Positions 19,197-30,603 are shown, numbered from the stretch's first letter. The stretch is 64,000 nucleotides of DNA from an uncultured Modestobacter sp. (GCF_947486615.1 NZ_CANKUD010000002.1:186001-250000); one strand, 5' to 3'. A program made the numbers and translations. The notes: generated by a model not told the origin, from the sequence alone.

Positions 19197-20960
19197 TCAG
19201 GTCGGGTAGAACGGCGCGCTGCCGCGCAGCGGCGGGGCGCCGCGGACCAGCGTGACCCAGTAGCCGCCGGCGAACTGCCACATCGTGTCGTCCGCGCTGA
19301 CCAGCGGCTGGCGACCGGGTGCGGCCGCGAGCGCGGTGGGCTGGCCGGGCAGGCCGCTGTCGGTGACCTCGGTCAGCAGCCAGCCGTCCACGCCGACCGT
19401 GTACGGCACGGTGCGCCCGGTGCTCGGGTCGCCGGCCAGCAGCATCAGCAGCCCGGCGTTGCGCCAGGCCACGTCCACGATCTGGCGCACCGAGGGGGCG
19501 ACCGACCGCAGGTCCCGCACGCTGACGACGTCCTCGTCGCGCACCACCGTGCCCACGTAGAGCTGCCCGCCCTGTGGCCCCTCGATCACCACCGCGGCCC
19601 GGACGCCGTCCGGGGACAGCTGGAACTCCGACGTCCGGCCGAGGCCGGACAGGGTGGTGGCGCTGACCGTCTGCGGGGCGCCACCGGAGGGCACCCGGAT
19701 CACCTCGGTGCCGTTGCGCACGGTCCACACCTCCGCCCGGGGGGCGGCCGAGGTCGGGTCGGTGAAGCTCGCGCCGGTGAGCGCCGGCGCCAGCTCGCCG
19801 CCGTAGGGGCCGGCGAGGAGGGTCGCCAGCCCGCCGGCCGGAGCGGCAGAGACACCGACGGTCCAGTCCAGTGCGCCGGTGCGGGTGTCGACCGAGACCC
19901 CGGCCGCGGTCAGCCCGTAGGCCGCCTCGCCGGCCGGTCCCGGCGCGGGGGTGCCGTCGGCCGCCCGGTACAGCGCCCCGTCGACCAGGTAGTGCCCGAC
20001 CGCGTCGGCCGGTGCGGCGTCGGGGTCCAGGGCGGCCCAGTCGCCGACCCCCTGCTCGCTCGGGACGTCGGACAGGCCGAGCTCCTGGCCGTCGCGGAGC
20101 ACCACGACCGACTGGAAGCCGAGCTGCTCCAGCGACCAGACCAGCTGCCCCGAGGCGCCGATCAGCGTCGCGTCGGTGACGTCGGCGGGGAACGTCAGGT
20201 CGACGGTGGCGGTCTGCCCGGAGGTGCTCACGGTGCTGCGCAGCGCCGCGCCGGCGAGCGGGTTCGTCACCCCCGCGGCGATCGCCGGGGACGGTCCGGC
20301 GATCAGCCGCTCGACCAGCGCGTTCGGTTGCGCCTCGCCGTCGACCAGGTAGCGGGGGTCGGGCACGACGCGGGTGCCGGTCGGGTCGAGGAAGTAGGCG
20401 TCCACCGGCTCGTAGGTGCGGGCGAAGTCGGGCTCCAGGAGCAGCAGACCGTCCGGCGGGTCGGTGATGCGCCACTCGCCCGACTCGTCGCTGAGGGTGA
20501 AGTTGCGGACGAACACCTCACCACCGCCGACGGTGAACGAGCCACGCTCGTCGACGGTGCCCACCTCGTTGGCGGTCACCTCGACGATGCCCGGCTGGGT
20601 CTGCACCCGCGCGTAGTCACCGCTCAGCACGGTCACCCCGTCGCTGTCGCGCCAGGAGTCCGCGGCCTCCTCGGAGAGGTACTGGCGGGCGACCGGGTGG
20701 TTGCGGACCGAGCTGGCGCTGGCGTCGATGAAGCCCCGGACGACCTCCTCCGGCGTCGCGCCGGCCTCGGGGGGCAGTGGCTCGATCCCGACGGCGCCGT
20801 CGGTGGGGCCGGCGACCTGGGTGATCGGCACGGTCGGGGAACTGCTGGGCACGGTGCTGCACCCGCTCACCAGCACGGTCACCAGCGCGGCCAGAGCACC
20901 CAGCCGGCGGGCGCCCGGGCGGCGGGCACCCGGGCGGCGGGGGCACAGACGGGGGCTCAC
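19197..20960 (-). CDS. lpqB: Lipoprotein LpqB, MtrB-associated
   Basis: Protein of 587 residues. A basic N-terminus and a hydrophobic run end in lipobox LVSGC (Cys34). Then come a GerMN-like domain (around residues 200-300) and a C-terminal beta-propeller-like LpqB domain. In mycobacteria LpqB interacts with the sensor MtrB and modulates MtrA signalling and cell-wall homeostasis. The GTG start at 20960 overlaps the mtrB stop (GTGA), so the signalling triad mtrA-mtrB-lpqB is preserved. The longer in-frame reading upstream would lie wholly inside mtrB and is rejected. Confidence 0.93.
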   Translation of the reverse strand: MSPRLCPRRPGARRPGARRLGALAALVTVLVSGCSTVPSSSPTVPITQVAGPTDGAVGIEPLPPEAGATPEEVVRGFIDASASSVRNHPVARQYLSEEAADSWRDSDGVTVLSGDYARVQTQPGIVEVTANEVGTVDERGSFTVGGGEVFVRNFTLSDESGEWRITDPPDGLLLLEPDFARTYEPVDAYFLDPTGTRVVPDPRYLVDGEAQPNALVERLIAGPSPAIAAGVTNPLAGAALRSTVSTSGQTATVDLTFPADVTDATLIGASGQLVWSLEQLGFQSVVVLRDGQELGLSDVPSEQGVGDWAALDPDAAPADAVGHYLVDGALYRAADGTPAPGPAGEAAYGLTAAGVSVDTRTGALDWTVGVSAAPAGGLATLLAGPYGGELAPALTGASFTDPTSAAPRAEVWTVRNGTEVIRVPSGGAPQTVSATTLSGLGRTSEFQLSPDGVRAAVVIEGPQGGQLYVGTVVRDEDVVSVRDLRSVAPSVRQIVDVAWRNAGLLMLLAGDPSTGRTVPYTVGVDGWLLTEVTDSGLPGQPTALAAAPGRQPLVSADDTMWQFAGGYWVTLVRGAPPLRGSAPFYPT

Positions 20961-22684
20961 GACGGCGACTCGATCCGGCGCAGCAGCGAGGGGCGCAGCG
21001 GCAACGGCGAGCTGGTCAGCTCGGTGCCGGCGACCAGCGGCACGGTGAGCCGGAACTGGGCGCCCTGCCCCGGCTGACCCCACACCTGGAGCCAGCCACC
21101 GTGCAGCCGGGCGTCCTCCAGGCTGATCGACAGCCCCAGGCCGCTGCCGCCCACGGTGCGCACCCGCGAGGGGTCGGCCCGCCAGAACCGGTCGAACACG
21201 TGCTCGGCGTCGGCCGACGTCAGTCCGACGCCGTGGTCGCGGACGGTCATCGCAGCCGCGGTCGGGGAGGCGGCCAGGGTGATCTCGACCGGTTCGCCGC
21301 GGCCGTGCTCGATGGCGTTGCCCACCAGGTTGCGCAGCACCCGCTCCACCCGGCGTCCGTCCACCTCGGCGATCACCGGCACCGTGGGCACGCTCACCCG
21401 CAGTTCGCAGTCGTGCCGTTCGGCCAGCGCGGTCATGCCGTCGGCGACCCGCTCCACCAGCGGCCCCAGGTCCTGGGCCTCGGCCTCGAGCACCGCGGCC
21501 CCGGCGTCGTAGCGGCTGATCTCCAGCAGGTCCGACAGCAGCGCCTCGAACCGGTCGAGCTCGACCCGCAGCAGCTCTGCCGAGCGGGCCACCGCCGGGT
21601 CGAAGTCGCCGCGGGCCTCGTGCAGCACCTCGGCGGCCATCTGCACGGTGGTCAGCGGGGTGCGCAGCTCGTGCGAGACGTCGGAGGTGAACCGCTGCTG
21701 CAGCTGGGACAGGCCCTCCAGCTGGGTGATCTGCCGCTGCAGGCTGTCGGCCATCGCGTTGAAGCTGGTGGCCAGCCGGGCGAGGTCGTCGGCGCCGCGC
21801 ACCACCAGCCGTTCCTCCAGGTGCCCCTGGGCGAGCCGCTGTGCGCCGCCGGCGGCGCGGCGCACGGGGTCGACCACCAGCCGGGTGACCAGCACACCGA
21901 TGCCCACCACGAACAGCACCAGCGCCACGCCGCTGATCACCACGGTGCTGCGAATCAGCGACAGGCTCTCCTGCTCCTGGTCCAGCGGGAAGACGAAGTA
22001 GACCTCGACCCGGTCACCGCTGCGCCCGTCGGTCTGCACCGGCGCGCCCACCAGCAGGCTGGACATGGTCCGGCCGGCCGCGTCGGGCACCTGGGCGTAG
22101 CGGTAGGCCTGCACCCCTTCGGCGACCTGCGCCCGCAGGTCGGTGGGCATGTCGCGGTAGCTCAGCGAGGTGCGGGTGGACGCCGGGCGGACCTGGTCAC
22201 CGGACCGGTAGACCATCACCACGTCGAAGTCGCCGGCCGCGCCGCCGCGGGACCGCAGACCCTGCACGGTGCGGTCCAGCGTCGTCCGGATGCTCGCCGA
22301 GTCGCCGGTGGCGATGCCACTGACCTCGGACTGGGCGTACTGGACGCCGGAGAGCGACTGGTCGACCGCGGCCTGCCGCTTCACCCCGAGCAGCTGGTCG
22401 CTGATCTGGCTGAACAGCACCAGGCTGACGATGACCACGACGACGCCGGCGACCAGCATGGTGATCGCGCCGACCCGCAGCTGGAGCGACGAACGCCAGG
22501 CCTGCGCCACCCGGCGGGCAGCCCGGCCGCCGGACACGAGCGCCCGGCGGCGGAGCCGGCGCACCCGGCGGCGGACGCCGGTGAGCAGGCCGCCGGCCGG
22601 CGGGCGCGCGGCGGGCCCGCCGTCCACGGGGGACGCCGGTGGGCCGGCCTGGCCGACCGGCGGCGTCCCGGTGGTGGTGCTCAC
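20957..22684 (-). CDS. mtrB: Sensor histidine kinase MtrB
   Basis: Protein of 575 residues. TM1 lies at about 72-93, an external sensor region to about 240, then TM2 near 240-262, HAMP, HisKA with the phospho-acceptor in DVSHELRTPLT (His near 337), and an ATPase domain with GNAIEHGRG, DHGVGL and GGSGLGLSI boxes. MtrB phosphorylates MtrA and controls cell division and wall genes. Start is the first in-frame GTG after mtrA (58 nt downstream of its stop), with a weak ribosome site, so the N-terminus is uncertain. It is followed by lpqB. Confidence 0.93.
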   Translation of the reverse strand: MSTTTGTPPVGQAGPPASPVDGGPAARPPAGGLLTGVRRRVRRLRRRALVSGGRAARRVAQAWRSSLQLRVGAITMLVAGVVVVIVSLVLFSQISDQLLGVKRQAAVDQSLSGVQYAQSEVSGIATGDSASIRTTLDRTVQGLRSRGGAAGDFDVVMVYRSGDQVRPASTRTSLSYRDMPTDLRAQVAEGVQAYRYAQVPDAAGRTMSSLLVGAPVQTDGRSGDRVEVYFVFPLDQEQESLSLIRSTVVISGVALVLFVVGIGVLVTRLVVDPVRRAAGGAQRLAQGHLEERLVVRGADDLARLATSFNAMADSLQRQITQLEGLSQLQQRFTSDVSHELRTPLTTVQMAAEVLHEARGDFDPAVARSAELLRVELDRFEALLSDLLEISRYDAGAAVLEAEAQDLGPLVERVADGMTALAERHDCELRVSVPTVPVIAEVDGRRVERVLRNLVGNAIEHGRGEPVEITLAASPTAAAMTVRDHGVGLTSADAEHVFDRFWRADPSRVRTVGGSGLGLSISLEDARLHGGWLQVWGQPGQGAQFRLTVPLVAGTELTSSPLPLRPSLLRRIESPS

Positions 22685-22742
22685 CGTCGGGCGGGAGCCC
22701 AGCTGGCCGGGCCGGGACGGGACGGGGACGACGGGCCGCAGG

Positions 22743-23459
<717 letters not shown>

Positions 23460-23485
23460 TCTGCGTGACGCACGCCAGGAAGCGG

Positions 23486-23522
23486 TCCGCCCCGCCCGGG
23501 AACTTCCCCCGGGCGGGGCGGA
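23486..23522 (-). terminator. Strong hairpin between sahH and mtrA
   Basis: The 15-nt arms 23486-23500 and 23508-23522 are perfectly complementary with a 7-nt loop. It lies 27 bp upstream of mtrA, so it can end read-through from sahH or shape the mtrA leader. Confidence 0.7.
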
Positions 23523-23571
23523 ACGTGCAGCTCAACCGTGGGCCGGCGGCTCGGCGCAACCAGCCACCCGG

Positions 23572-23625
23572 CCCCGTCCCGAGGCTCGTCCCGAGCGTGC
23601 GAGGGATGAGGAGGACGGGGTCCTT
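23572..23625 (-). repeat. Dispersed two-tier hairpin element, copy 3
   Basis: Minus-strand reading begins AAGGACCCCGTCC. Outer arms CCCCGTCC (23572-23579) and GGACGGGG (23613-23620) pair fully. It closely resembles the copy after the Rv3235-like gene. Confidence 0.6.
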
Positions 23626-23654
23626 CGAGTGCTGGAGCGGCCTGGCCGCAGGGA

Positions 23655-23681
23655 CCCGCGGCACGCGGAGCGTGCCGCGGG
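23655..23681. terminator. 12-bp perfect hairpin downstream of sahH
   Basis: CCCGCGGCACGC (23655-23666) and GCGTGCCGCGGG (23670-23681) pair fully with a 3-nt loop. It sits between two copies of the dispersed element in the sahH-mtrA gap. Confidence 0.6.
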
Positions 23682-23688
23682 GGTCAGG

Positions 23689-23744
23689 CCCCCTTGCAGG
23701 GCCCCGCCGCGAGCTTGCTCGTGGCGGGGGGCAAGGGGGTCCTT
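23689..23744 (-). repeat. Dispersed two-tier hairpin element, copy 4
   Basis: It begins directly after the sahH stop on the minus strand with AAGGACCCCC. Outer stem CCCCCTTGC/GCAAGGGGG uses 23689-23697 and 23731-23739. The inner arm 23702-23714 pairs with 23717-23729, with one wobble. Confidence 0.75.
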
Positions 23745-25229
<1,485 letters not shown>

Positions 25230-25454
25230 GTCGCTCCAGTGTCCGGCCCTGCCCCGGATGGGCGGGCGCTGTCGGTCGCTGTGTCCCCGGCGGTGCGCGG
25301 GGCGAGCGAGCATGCCGAGGCTTCGGCGGGGCTCGTGCCGGGTCCAGCCTAACGCCGTCGGTGGCGAGGCGGCCTCACCCGCGCGAGCGAGAGCCGGCGG
25401 GTTGCCGGTCGGCCCGCACGTCCCGCGCCCGGCCCGCTCGGCGAGGACTGCCGG

Positions 25455-26630
25455 TCAGCGCAGGGCGGTGGTGGTCCGGTAGAGGACGGCCGGCCCACGC
25501 GCGGTGATCGGCAGGCCGGCCGGCACGAACGCCGAGCCCCCCTGCTCCAGCACGACCTCCCGGTCGACCCCGGTCAGCACGGCTCGTCCCTCGGCGCAGA
25601 GCAGCAACTGGGGGCCGGCGGTGGTGAGCACGCCCGGGTCGACGTCGACCTGGCAGCGGGTGAGGTCGAAGTCATCGACCGGCGTGGGGTAGCGCAGGCC
25701 ACCGGGCCCGAGGACCGGGTGGATGACCGGGACCTTGCCGTCGGTGAAGTCGAGCACCTCGATCAGCGCGGCCAGGTCGACGTGCTTGGCGGTCAGCCCG
25801 CCGCGCAGCACGTTGTCCGAGCTGGCCATCACCTCGACGCCGGCACCACTGAGGTAGGCGTGCAGGTTGCCGGCCGGCAGGAAGACCGCCTCTCCCGGCG
25901 CGAGCGTGAGGTGGTTGCACATCAGGGAGATGACCACCCCCGGGTCACCGGGGTAGGTCTCGGCCAGCGTCGCGGCCCAGCGGTAGGTGTTGATGAACTC
26001 GGGGTCGTGCGCGGCGACGAAGCTCGCCGCCCGCTCCGCCACCGCACGGACGAGCGACTCGCGGCGCCCGGTCGACAGCGCCAGCAGCTGCGGGATGGCC
26101 GCCCGGAGGCCGCCGCGGGCGAGCGCCGCGATGGTCGGCATCAGCTCCGGCAGCTGCAGCTTGGCCAGGCAGTGCAGCGACTCCTCCACCGGCCGGAACC
26201 CGCACAGCGCCTCCACCGGCGTGATCGCGCACAGGATCTCCGGCTTGTGGAACGGGTCCTTGAACGTGCGGGTGGGGTCGTCGTGCGGGATGCCGGCCGC
26301 CTCCTCCGCGGCGAAACCGACCTCGGCCTGGGCCGTCGTCGGGTGCGCCTGCAGCGACAGGGGCCGGTCCGCGGCGAGCACCTTCATCAGGAAGGGCAGC
26401 CGGTCTCCGAAGCGCTCGCGCACCTGGGGGCCCAGCAGCCCGGCGGGGTCGGCAGCGATCGCGGCGTCCAGCCCGCTGCCGTCCTCCAGCACGCTGGGCG
26501 CGTCGGGATGGGCTCCCATCCACAGCTCGGCGTAGGGCTCGTCGGCCGGCGAGGGCAGGCCGAGCATCTCGGGGATCACCGTGCGACTGCCCCAGGGGTA
26601 GTGCCGCACCGGGCTGGTGAGCTGCAACAT
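25455..26630 (-). CDS. manA: Mannose-6-phosphate isomerase, class I
   Basis: Protein of 391 residues. RHYPWGSRTVIPEMLG, AELWMGAHPDAPS, the QAHP zinc ligands and HKPEILCAITP are the classical type I PMI blocks. It interconverts fructose-6-phosphate and mannose-6-phosphate and feeds GDP-mannose synthesis with manB and manC in this window. The ATG at 26630 is 8 nt after a TAGCCT hexamer with no ribosome site, suggesting a leaderless mRNA; GTGs at 26633 and 26660 are alternatives. Confidence 0.92.
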   Translation of the reverse strand: MLQLTSPVRHYPWGSRTVIPEMLGLPSPADEPYAELWMGAHPDAPSVLEDGSGLDAAIAADPAGLLGPQVRERFGDRLPFLMKVLAADRPLSLQAHPTTAQAEVGFAAEEAAGIPHDDPTRTFKDPFHKPEILCAITPVEALCGFRPVEESLHCLAKLQLPELMPTIAALARGGLRAAIPQLLALSTGRRESLVRAVAERAASFVAAHDPEFINTYRWAATLAETYPGDPGVVISLMCNHLTLAPGEAVFLPAGNLHAYLSGAGVEVMASSDNVLRGGLTAKHVDLAALIEVLDFTDGKVPVIHPVLGPGGLRYPTPVDDFDLTRCQVDVDPGVLTTAGPQLLLCAEGRAVLTGVDREVVLEQGGSAFVPAGLPITARGPAVLYRTTTALR

Positions 26631-26638
26631 CACGCCCG

Positions 26639-26644
26639 AGGCTA
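26639..26644 (-). promoter_or_regulatory. Candidate -10 element of leaderless manA
   Basis: Minus-strand TAGCCT ends 8 nt before the ATG at 26630. Confidence 0.35.
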
Positions 26645-26748
26645 CCGGTGAGGTGGTCACTCTCCTGCTGTCGGCCGCATCACTGCCGGGCACGACCTCT
26701 CACCGCGGGGGCTCACCCCACCGGGGCAGCTGCTGCGCCCGACCCAGA

Positions 26749-27906
26749 TCAGGGGTGCAGTGCCCGCTCGTGGTCCAGGGCGAGCGCGAGGTACACGGCG
26801 CTGAAGTCGGCCACGGCCAGCTGCCGGGCGAGCCGGGCCAGCCGCGCGGACCGCTCGGCCCGCGCCTGGTCGGACCCGCCCTGCTCGGCGAGCGCACTGA
26901 CCGGCACGTTGTGGGCGGCGGCGACGCGCAGCACCTCCTGCATCGCGTCCCCCGCCGACCGGGCCTCCCGCTCGCCCCCGTCGTGCTCGGCCGCGTCGGC
27001 GTCCCGGATGGTGAGCAGGCGCAGCCGCCGTCCGGGGTCGTCCGTCCGGTCCCGGAAGAAGTCGTCCGCCCCCTCCTCGGGGGCGAGCGGGCCGGCCAGG
27101 ACGGTGCGGGCGGCGACCCGCTGGTCCGGCAGCCGGAAGCTGCTGACCGGGAGTCCGGCGAGGGTGGCGAGCTGGTCGGCGACCCGCCCGGCGGCGGCGC
27201 CGGCGAGCGGCCCCTCGGCGACGATGACCGGCAGGGCGTCCAGCAGCTCCAGGGCGAGGGTCTTCGCCGGGTTGACGAAGGACTCCCGCGCCGGCCCGCA
27301 CTCCGCCGCCGTCTCGTCGAGTGCCGCGGCGACCAGCTCGGTGTCGGCGGCGTCGGCCGGCAGCAGCCCGAGGTCGGCGGCGAGCAGCAGCATCGGCGTG
27401 AGCAGCGACCAGAGGGCGGTGTGCCGCACCCGGGTCGCCGGCAGCGCGACGTAGGGCGCCCGCGCGTTGGCGCAGGCCGCGTGCAGCGGGGAGCCCTCGG
27501 CGCCGATGCCGACCAGCGCGACCCCGCGGCGGGCCGCCTCGTAGGCCGGCGTCACGGCGTACCGGCCCGAGCCGGTGCGGGTGGCCACCACGGCGACGTC
27601 CGACGGTCCCATCCAGACCGGCAGCTCCGGGCCCGGGACGACGTCGACGGTCACCGGGCTGGCCGGTCCGAGCAGCGCCCGCAGCACCGCGGCGGCCACG
27701 GCGCCCTCGCGGCGGGCGACCATGACGATGCCCCGGGGCCGGCCGCCGGAGGTCACCCGGTCCAGGCCGGTCTCCCGGGTCAGCCGCGCGGTCTCCCGCA
27801 CCTGGGCGCCGGCGCCGGCGACGGCGGGCAGCAGCCCGCGGGGGTCGCGGGCACGCAGCAGGTCGAGGTCGGCGAGCACCTCCTCGGCCAGCTCCGGGGA
27901 CGTCAT
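26749..27906 (-). CDS. SIS domain protein, TobH/bifunctional PGI-PMI-like
   Basis: Protein of 385 residues with two sugar-isomerase (SIS) folds: a GIVMVARREGAVAAAVL segment near 60-76, a DVAVVATRTGSG loop near 104, and a PGI/PMI-type C-terminal half. It corresponds by position and layout to Rv3256c/TobH, thought to act on phosphosugars alongside manA and manB; activity in this lineage is unproven. The ATG overlaps the stop of the Trm112-like gene (ATGA), part of a leftward operon manB, Trm112-like, TobH. Confidence 0.82.
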   Translation of the reverse strand: MTSPELAEEVLADLDLLRARDPRGLLPAVAGAGAQVRETARLTRETGLDRVTSGGRPRGIVMVARREGAVAAAVLRALLGPASPVTVDVVPGPELPVWMGPSDVAVVATRTGSGRYAVTPAYEAARRGVALVGIGAEGSPLHAACANARAPYVALPATRVRHTALWSLLTPMLLLAADLGLLPADAADTELVAAALDETAAECGPARESFVNPAKTLALELLDALPVIVAEGPLAGAAAGRVADQLATLAGLPVSSFRLPDQRVAARTVLAGPLAPEEGADDFFRDRTDDPGRRLRLLTIRDADAAEHDGGEREARSAGDAMQEVLRVAAAHNVPVSALAEQGGSDQARAERSARLARLARQLAVADFSAVYLALALDHERALHP

Positions 27907-28106
27907 GCCGGACGCTGCCGGGCCTCGTCCAGCAGCAGCACCGGGATGCCGTCGCGCACCGGGAAGGCGCGGTGGCAGGTCGGGCAGACGAGCTCGCTCG
28001 CCTCGACGTCCACGGTGAGGGACGTGTGGTGGGTGTCCGGGCAGGCCAGGATCGCCAGCAGCGCCGGGTCGATGCCCAGCGTCTGCTCCCCCGCCGACCC
28101 GCTCAT
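27903..28106 (-). CDS. Trm112 family protein
   Basis: Protein of 67 residues. IDPALLAILACPDTHH and the closing FPVRDGIPVLLLDEA are the Trm112/YcaR signature. Bacterial relatives are small zinc-ribbon proteins, and eukaryotic Trm112 activates methyltransferases. The second Cys of the first CPxC is Thr here (CPDTHH), leaving three Cys (the other pair in VCPTC) plus neighbouring His as possible ligands. ATGA overlaps on both sides tie it to manB and TobH. Confidence 0.85.
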   Translation of the reverse strand: MSGSAGEQTLGIDPALLAILACPDTHHTSLTVDVEASELVCPTCHRAFPVRDGIPVLLLDEARQRPA

Positions 28107-29482
28107 GACCGCACCATCCCCAGCACCTCGTCGCGCACCGCGGCCATCGCGGCCACGTCCGGACCCTCGACGTTGAGCCGCAGCAGCGGCTCGGTGTTGC
28201 TGGCCCGCAGGTTGAACCAGGAGCCGTCGGGCAGGGAGACGGTCAGCCCGTCCAGGTCGTCGACGGTGACGCCGTCCCGCTGCTCGAAGCTCTCCTTGAC
28301 CGCCGCCGTCCGGGCGGCCTGGTCGTCGACGGTGGAGTTGATCTCACCGGAGGCCGCGTAGCGGTCGTACCCGGCGGTGAGCTCGGACAGCGGCCGCGCC
28401 TGCTCGCCCAGCGCGGCGAGGACGTGCATGGCGGCGAGCATGCCGGTGTCGGCCCGCCAGAAGTCGCGGAAGTAGTAGTGCGCCGAGTGCTCCCCGCCGA
28501 AGACGGCGTCGGTGCGGGCCATCTCGGCCTTGATGAACGAGTGCCCCACCCGCGTCCGGACCGGGTCACCGCCGTGCTCCCGGACGATCTCCGGCACCGC
28601 GCGCGAGGTGATCAGGTTGTGGATGATCGTGGTGCCGCGGCCCTTGGCGAGCTCGCGCACGGCGACCAGCCCGGTGATCGCCGACGGGCTGACCGGCTCG
28701 CCCCGCTCGTCGATGATGAAGCAACGGTCGGCGTCGCCGTCGAAGGCCAGACCGATGTCCGCGCCGTGCTCACGCACGCCGGCCTGCAGGTCGACGAGGT
28801 TCGCCGGGTCCAGCGGGTTGGCCTCGTGGTTGGGGAACGAGCCGTCGAGCTCGAAGTACATCGGGACGATCTCCAGCGGCAGCCCGGAGAGGACCACCGG
28901 GACGGTGAAGCCGCCCATGCCGTTGCCGGCGTCGACGACCACCTTGAGCGGGCGGATGCCGGTGAGGTCGACCAGGCCGCGCAGGTGGGTGGCGTACTCG
29001 GCGACCAGGTCGCGGCTGCTGACCGTGCCCAGCGCCGCCGGCTCCCGCTCGAAGACCGCGGAGCCGTCGACCAGCTGCTCGGCCCACTCGCGGATCTGCA
29101 CGAGCCCGGAGTCCTGCCCGATCGGGGCCGCCCCCGCCCGGCAGAGCTTGATGCCGTTGTACTGGGCCGGGTTGTGGCTGGCGGTGAACATGGCACCGGG
29201 CACGTCCAGGGCGCCGGCGGCGAAGTAGAGCATGTCGGTGGAGCCCAGCCCCGCCTCGATGACGTCGACGCCCCGGGAGAGGACGCCCTCGGCGAAGGCC
29301 CGGGAGAGCGGGACCGAGGAGTCGCGCATGTCGTGCGCGGTCGCGACCGCGGTCGCACCGCTCTCGGTGTGCACGAACTCGGCGAACGCCGCGCCGATGG
29401 CGCGGGCGACGTCCTCGTCCCACTGGTCGGGGACCAGACCCCGGACGTCGTAGGCCTTGATGATCGACGACAGGTCGGACAA
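28103..29482 (-). CDS. manB: Phosphomannomutase/phosphoglucomutase
   Basis: Protein of 459 residues. The active-site phosphoserine lies in TASHNP (Ser102), the metal loop in FDGDADR near 244-250, the sugar-binding GGEHSAHYYF segment near 325, and the C-terminal phosphate loop in RASNTEPLLRLNVEG. It converts mannose-6-phosphate to mannose-1-phosphate. The start appears to be TTG at 29482, preceded by GAGGGTGAG; no in-frame ATG or GTG lies close by. It heads the operon continuing into the Trm112-like and TobH genes. Confidence 0.93.
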   Translation of the reverse strand: MSDLSSIIKAYDVRGLVPDQWDEDVARAIGAAFAEFVHTESGATAVATAHDMRDSSVPLSRAFAEGVLSRGVDVIEAGLGSTDMLYFAAGALDVPGAMFTASHNPAQYNGIKLCRAGAAPIGQDSGLVQIREWAEQLVDGSAVFEREPAALGTVSSRDLVAEYATHLRGLVDLTGIRPLKVVVDAGNGMGGFTVPVVLSGLPLEIVPMYFELDGSFPNHEANPLDPANLVDLQAGVREHGADIGLAFDGDADRCFIIDERGEPVSPSAITGLVAVRELAKGRGTTIIHNLITSRAVPEIVREHGGDPVRTRVGHSFIKAEMARTDAVFGGEHSAHYYFRDFWRADTGMLAAMHVLAALGEQARPLSELTAGYDRYAASGEINSTVDDQAARTAAVKESFEQRDGVTVDDLDGLTVSLPDGSWFNLRASNTEPLLRLNVEGPDVAAMAAVRDEVLGMVRS

Positions 29483-29599
29483 CAGCTCACCCTCGCGCTC
29501 GTGGTCCCGCAGTCCATCGACCGCGGCGGACCCGACCCTATAAGGGTGCGGCCGGCTGCACTCCCCGTGCGCGGAGCACCGACCTGCGGAAGAGGTGGG

Positions 29600-29950
29600 T
29601 CAGGAGAGGTCGGGCAGGACGCGCAGGTGGCCGCGACGGGTACCGCTGCCGTCGTCGGCCGGGTCACGCGGGGGCTCGGGCCGGGCCGCCTCGCGCACGG
29701 CGTCGGCCAGCGCGAGCAGGTCGTCACCGGTCGGGCCGGCGTCGTCGACGTCGATCTCGTGCCGGACGACCTCCCAGCCGCGCGGCACGGTCAGCCGGCC
29801 CGCGTGGAACTCGCACAGGTCGTAGCTGTGCGGCTCCGAGTACGTCGCCAGCGGGCCGACGACGGCCGTGGACTCCGCGTAGACGTAGGTCAGGGTCGCC
29901 GCGGCCGGCTGGGCACAGCCGCTGCGCGAACAGCGTCGTGACTGCCTCAC
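29600..29950 (-). CDS. DUF3499 family protein
   Basis: Protein of 116 residues. The N-terminal RQSRRCSRSGCAQPAAATLT and DLCEFHAGRLTVPRGWEVV are characteristic of actinobacterial DUF3499 (Rv3258c-like), probably a small metal-binding protein with Cys residues near 6, 11 and 43. The GTG at 29950 has GAGGA upstream, and a TACTGT hexamer about 20 nt before that can serve as -10. Function unknown. Divergent from the metallopeptidase-like gene, as in mycobacteria. Confidence 0.85.
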   Translation of the reverse strand: MRQSRRCSRSGCAQPAAATLTYVYAESTAVVGPLATYSEPHSYDLCEFHAGRLTVPRGWEVVRHEIDVDDAGPTGDDLLALADAVREAARPEPPRDPADDGSGTRRGHLRVLPDLS

Positions 29951-30066
29951 CACCGGTTCCTCACGAGGGGCACAGTAACTCCGAAGCGGGCGACTGTGGA
30001 GCAGGCACACCGGTGACGCGCGGGTGGCGCCGCCCGCGGGAGCCGTCCGGGACCACCCCAGGTGCG

Positions 30067-30072
30067 TAGGCT
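30067..30072 (+). promoter_or_regulatory. Candidate -10 element of metallopeptidase-like gene
   Basis: TAGGCT ends 9 nt before the ATG at 30082, with no ribosome site between. Confidence 0.35.
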
Positions 30073-30081
30073 CCAGCCGCG

Positions 30082-30540
30082 ATGGACCGCCTCCCTGCCC
30101 GAGCCCGCCGCGACCGACACGGCCGCGGACTGCGCGGCCGCCTCGTCCCACCGACCGTGCCGCTGTCCCGCAGCCGCGCGGAGCAGTTCGACGACCTGGT
30201 GCTCGACGCCGTCGAGGACCTCGAGCGCCGCTGGGAGCGGGAGCTGGCCGGGGTGGAGTTCGCGGTCGAGGACGTGCCGTGGGTCGACCACACCAGCCCC
30301 GACGACGTGGTCCTGGACGCCGATGTGCTGGAGGACGGCAGCGTGCCGCTGGCCCGGGTGCTGCCCGCGCACCGGGAGGGCGGCCAGGAGCACCCGGCCC
30401 GCATCGTGGTCTACCGCCGTCCGCTGGAGGTCCGCGCCGCCGACCGCGACGACCTCGCCGACCTGGTCCGGGACGTCGTCGTCGACCAGGTGGCCGTGCT
30501 GCTGGGCCGGGACCCGGAGGAGATCGACCCCGGCTCGTAG
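30082..30540 (+). CDS. Metallopeptidase family protein (Rv3259-like), zinc motif degenerate
   Basis: Protein of 152 residues. A basic N-terminus precedes the family core (EQFDDLVLDAVEDLERRW, VPWVDHT, RIVVYRRPLEVRA). At the position where zincin-like relatives have HExxH, the sequence reads RDVVVDQVA, so zinc hydrolysis is unlikely. The neighbourhood (DUF3499 divergent, whiB nearby) matches Rv3259. Function unknown. Confidence 0.8.
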   Translation: MDRLPARARRDRHGRGLRGRLVPPTVPLSRSRAEQFDDLVLDAVEDLERRWERELAGVEFAVEDVPWVDHTSPDDVVLDADVLEDGSVPLARVLPAHREGGQEHPARIVVYRRPLEVRAADRDDLADLVRDVVVDQVAVLLGRDPEEIDPGS

Positions 30541-30603
30541 CGGCACTGCTCTGCGGACCACCGGATGGGGCCCGCCCGGGGCCTTGCCATGCTGGGCGCC
30601 GAG

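Noticed and set aside
25230-25454. Possible SAH riboswitch upstream of ahcY
   Set aside because: The leader is long enough, but I could not match the conserved SAH aptamer core or its pseudoknot; only a possible -10 (TAGGCT) is visible.
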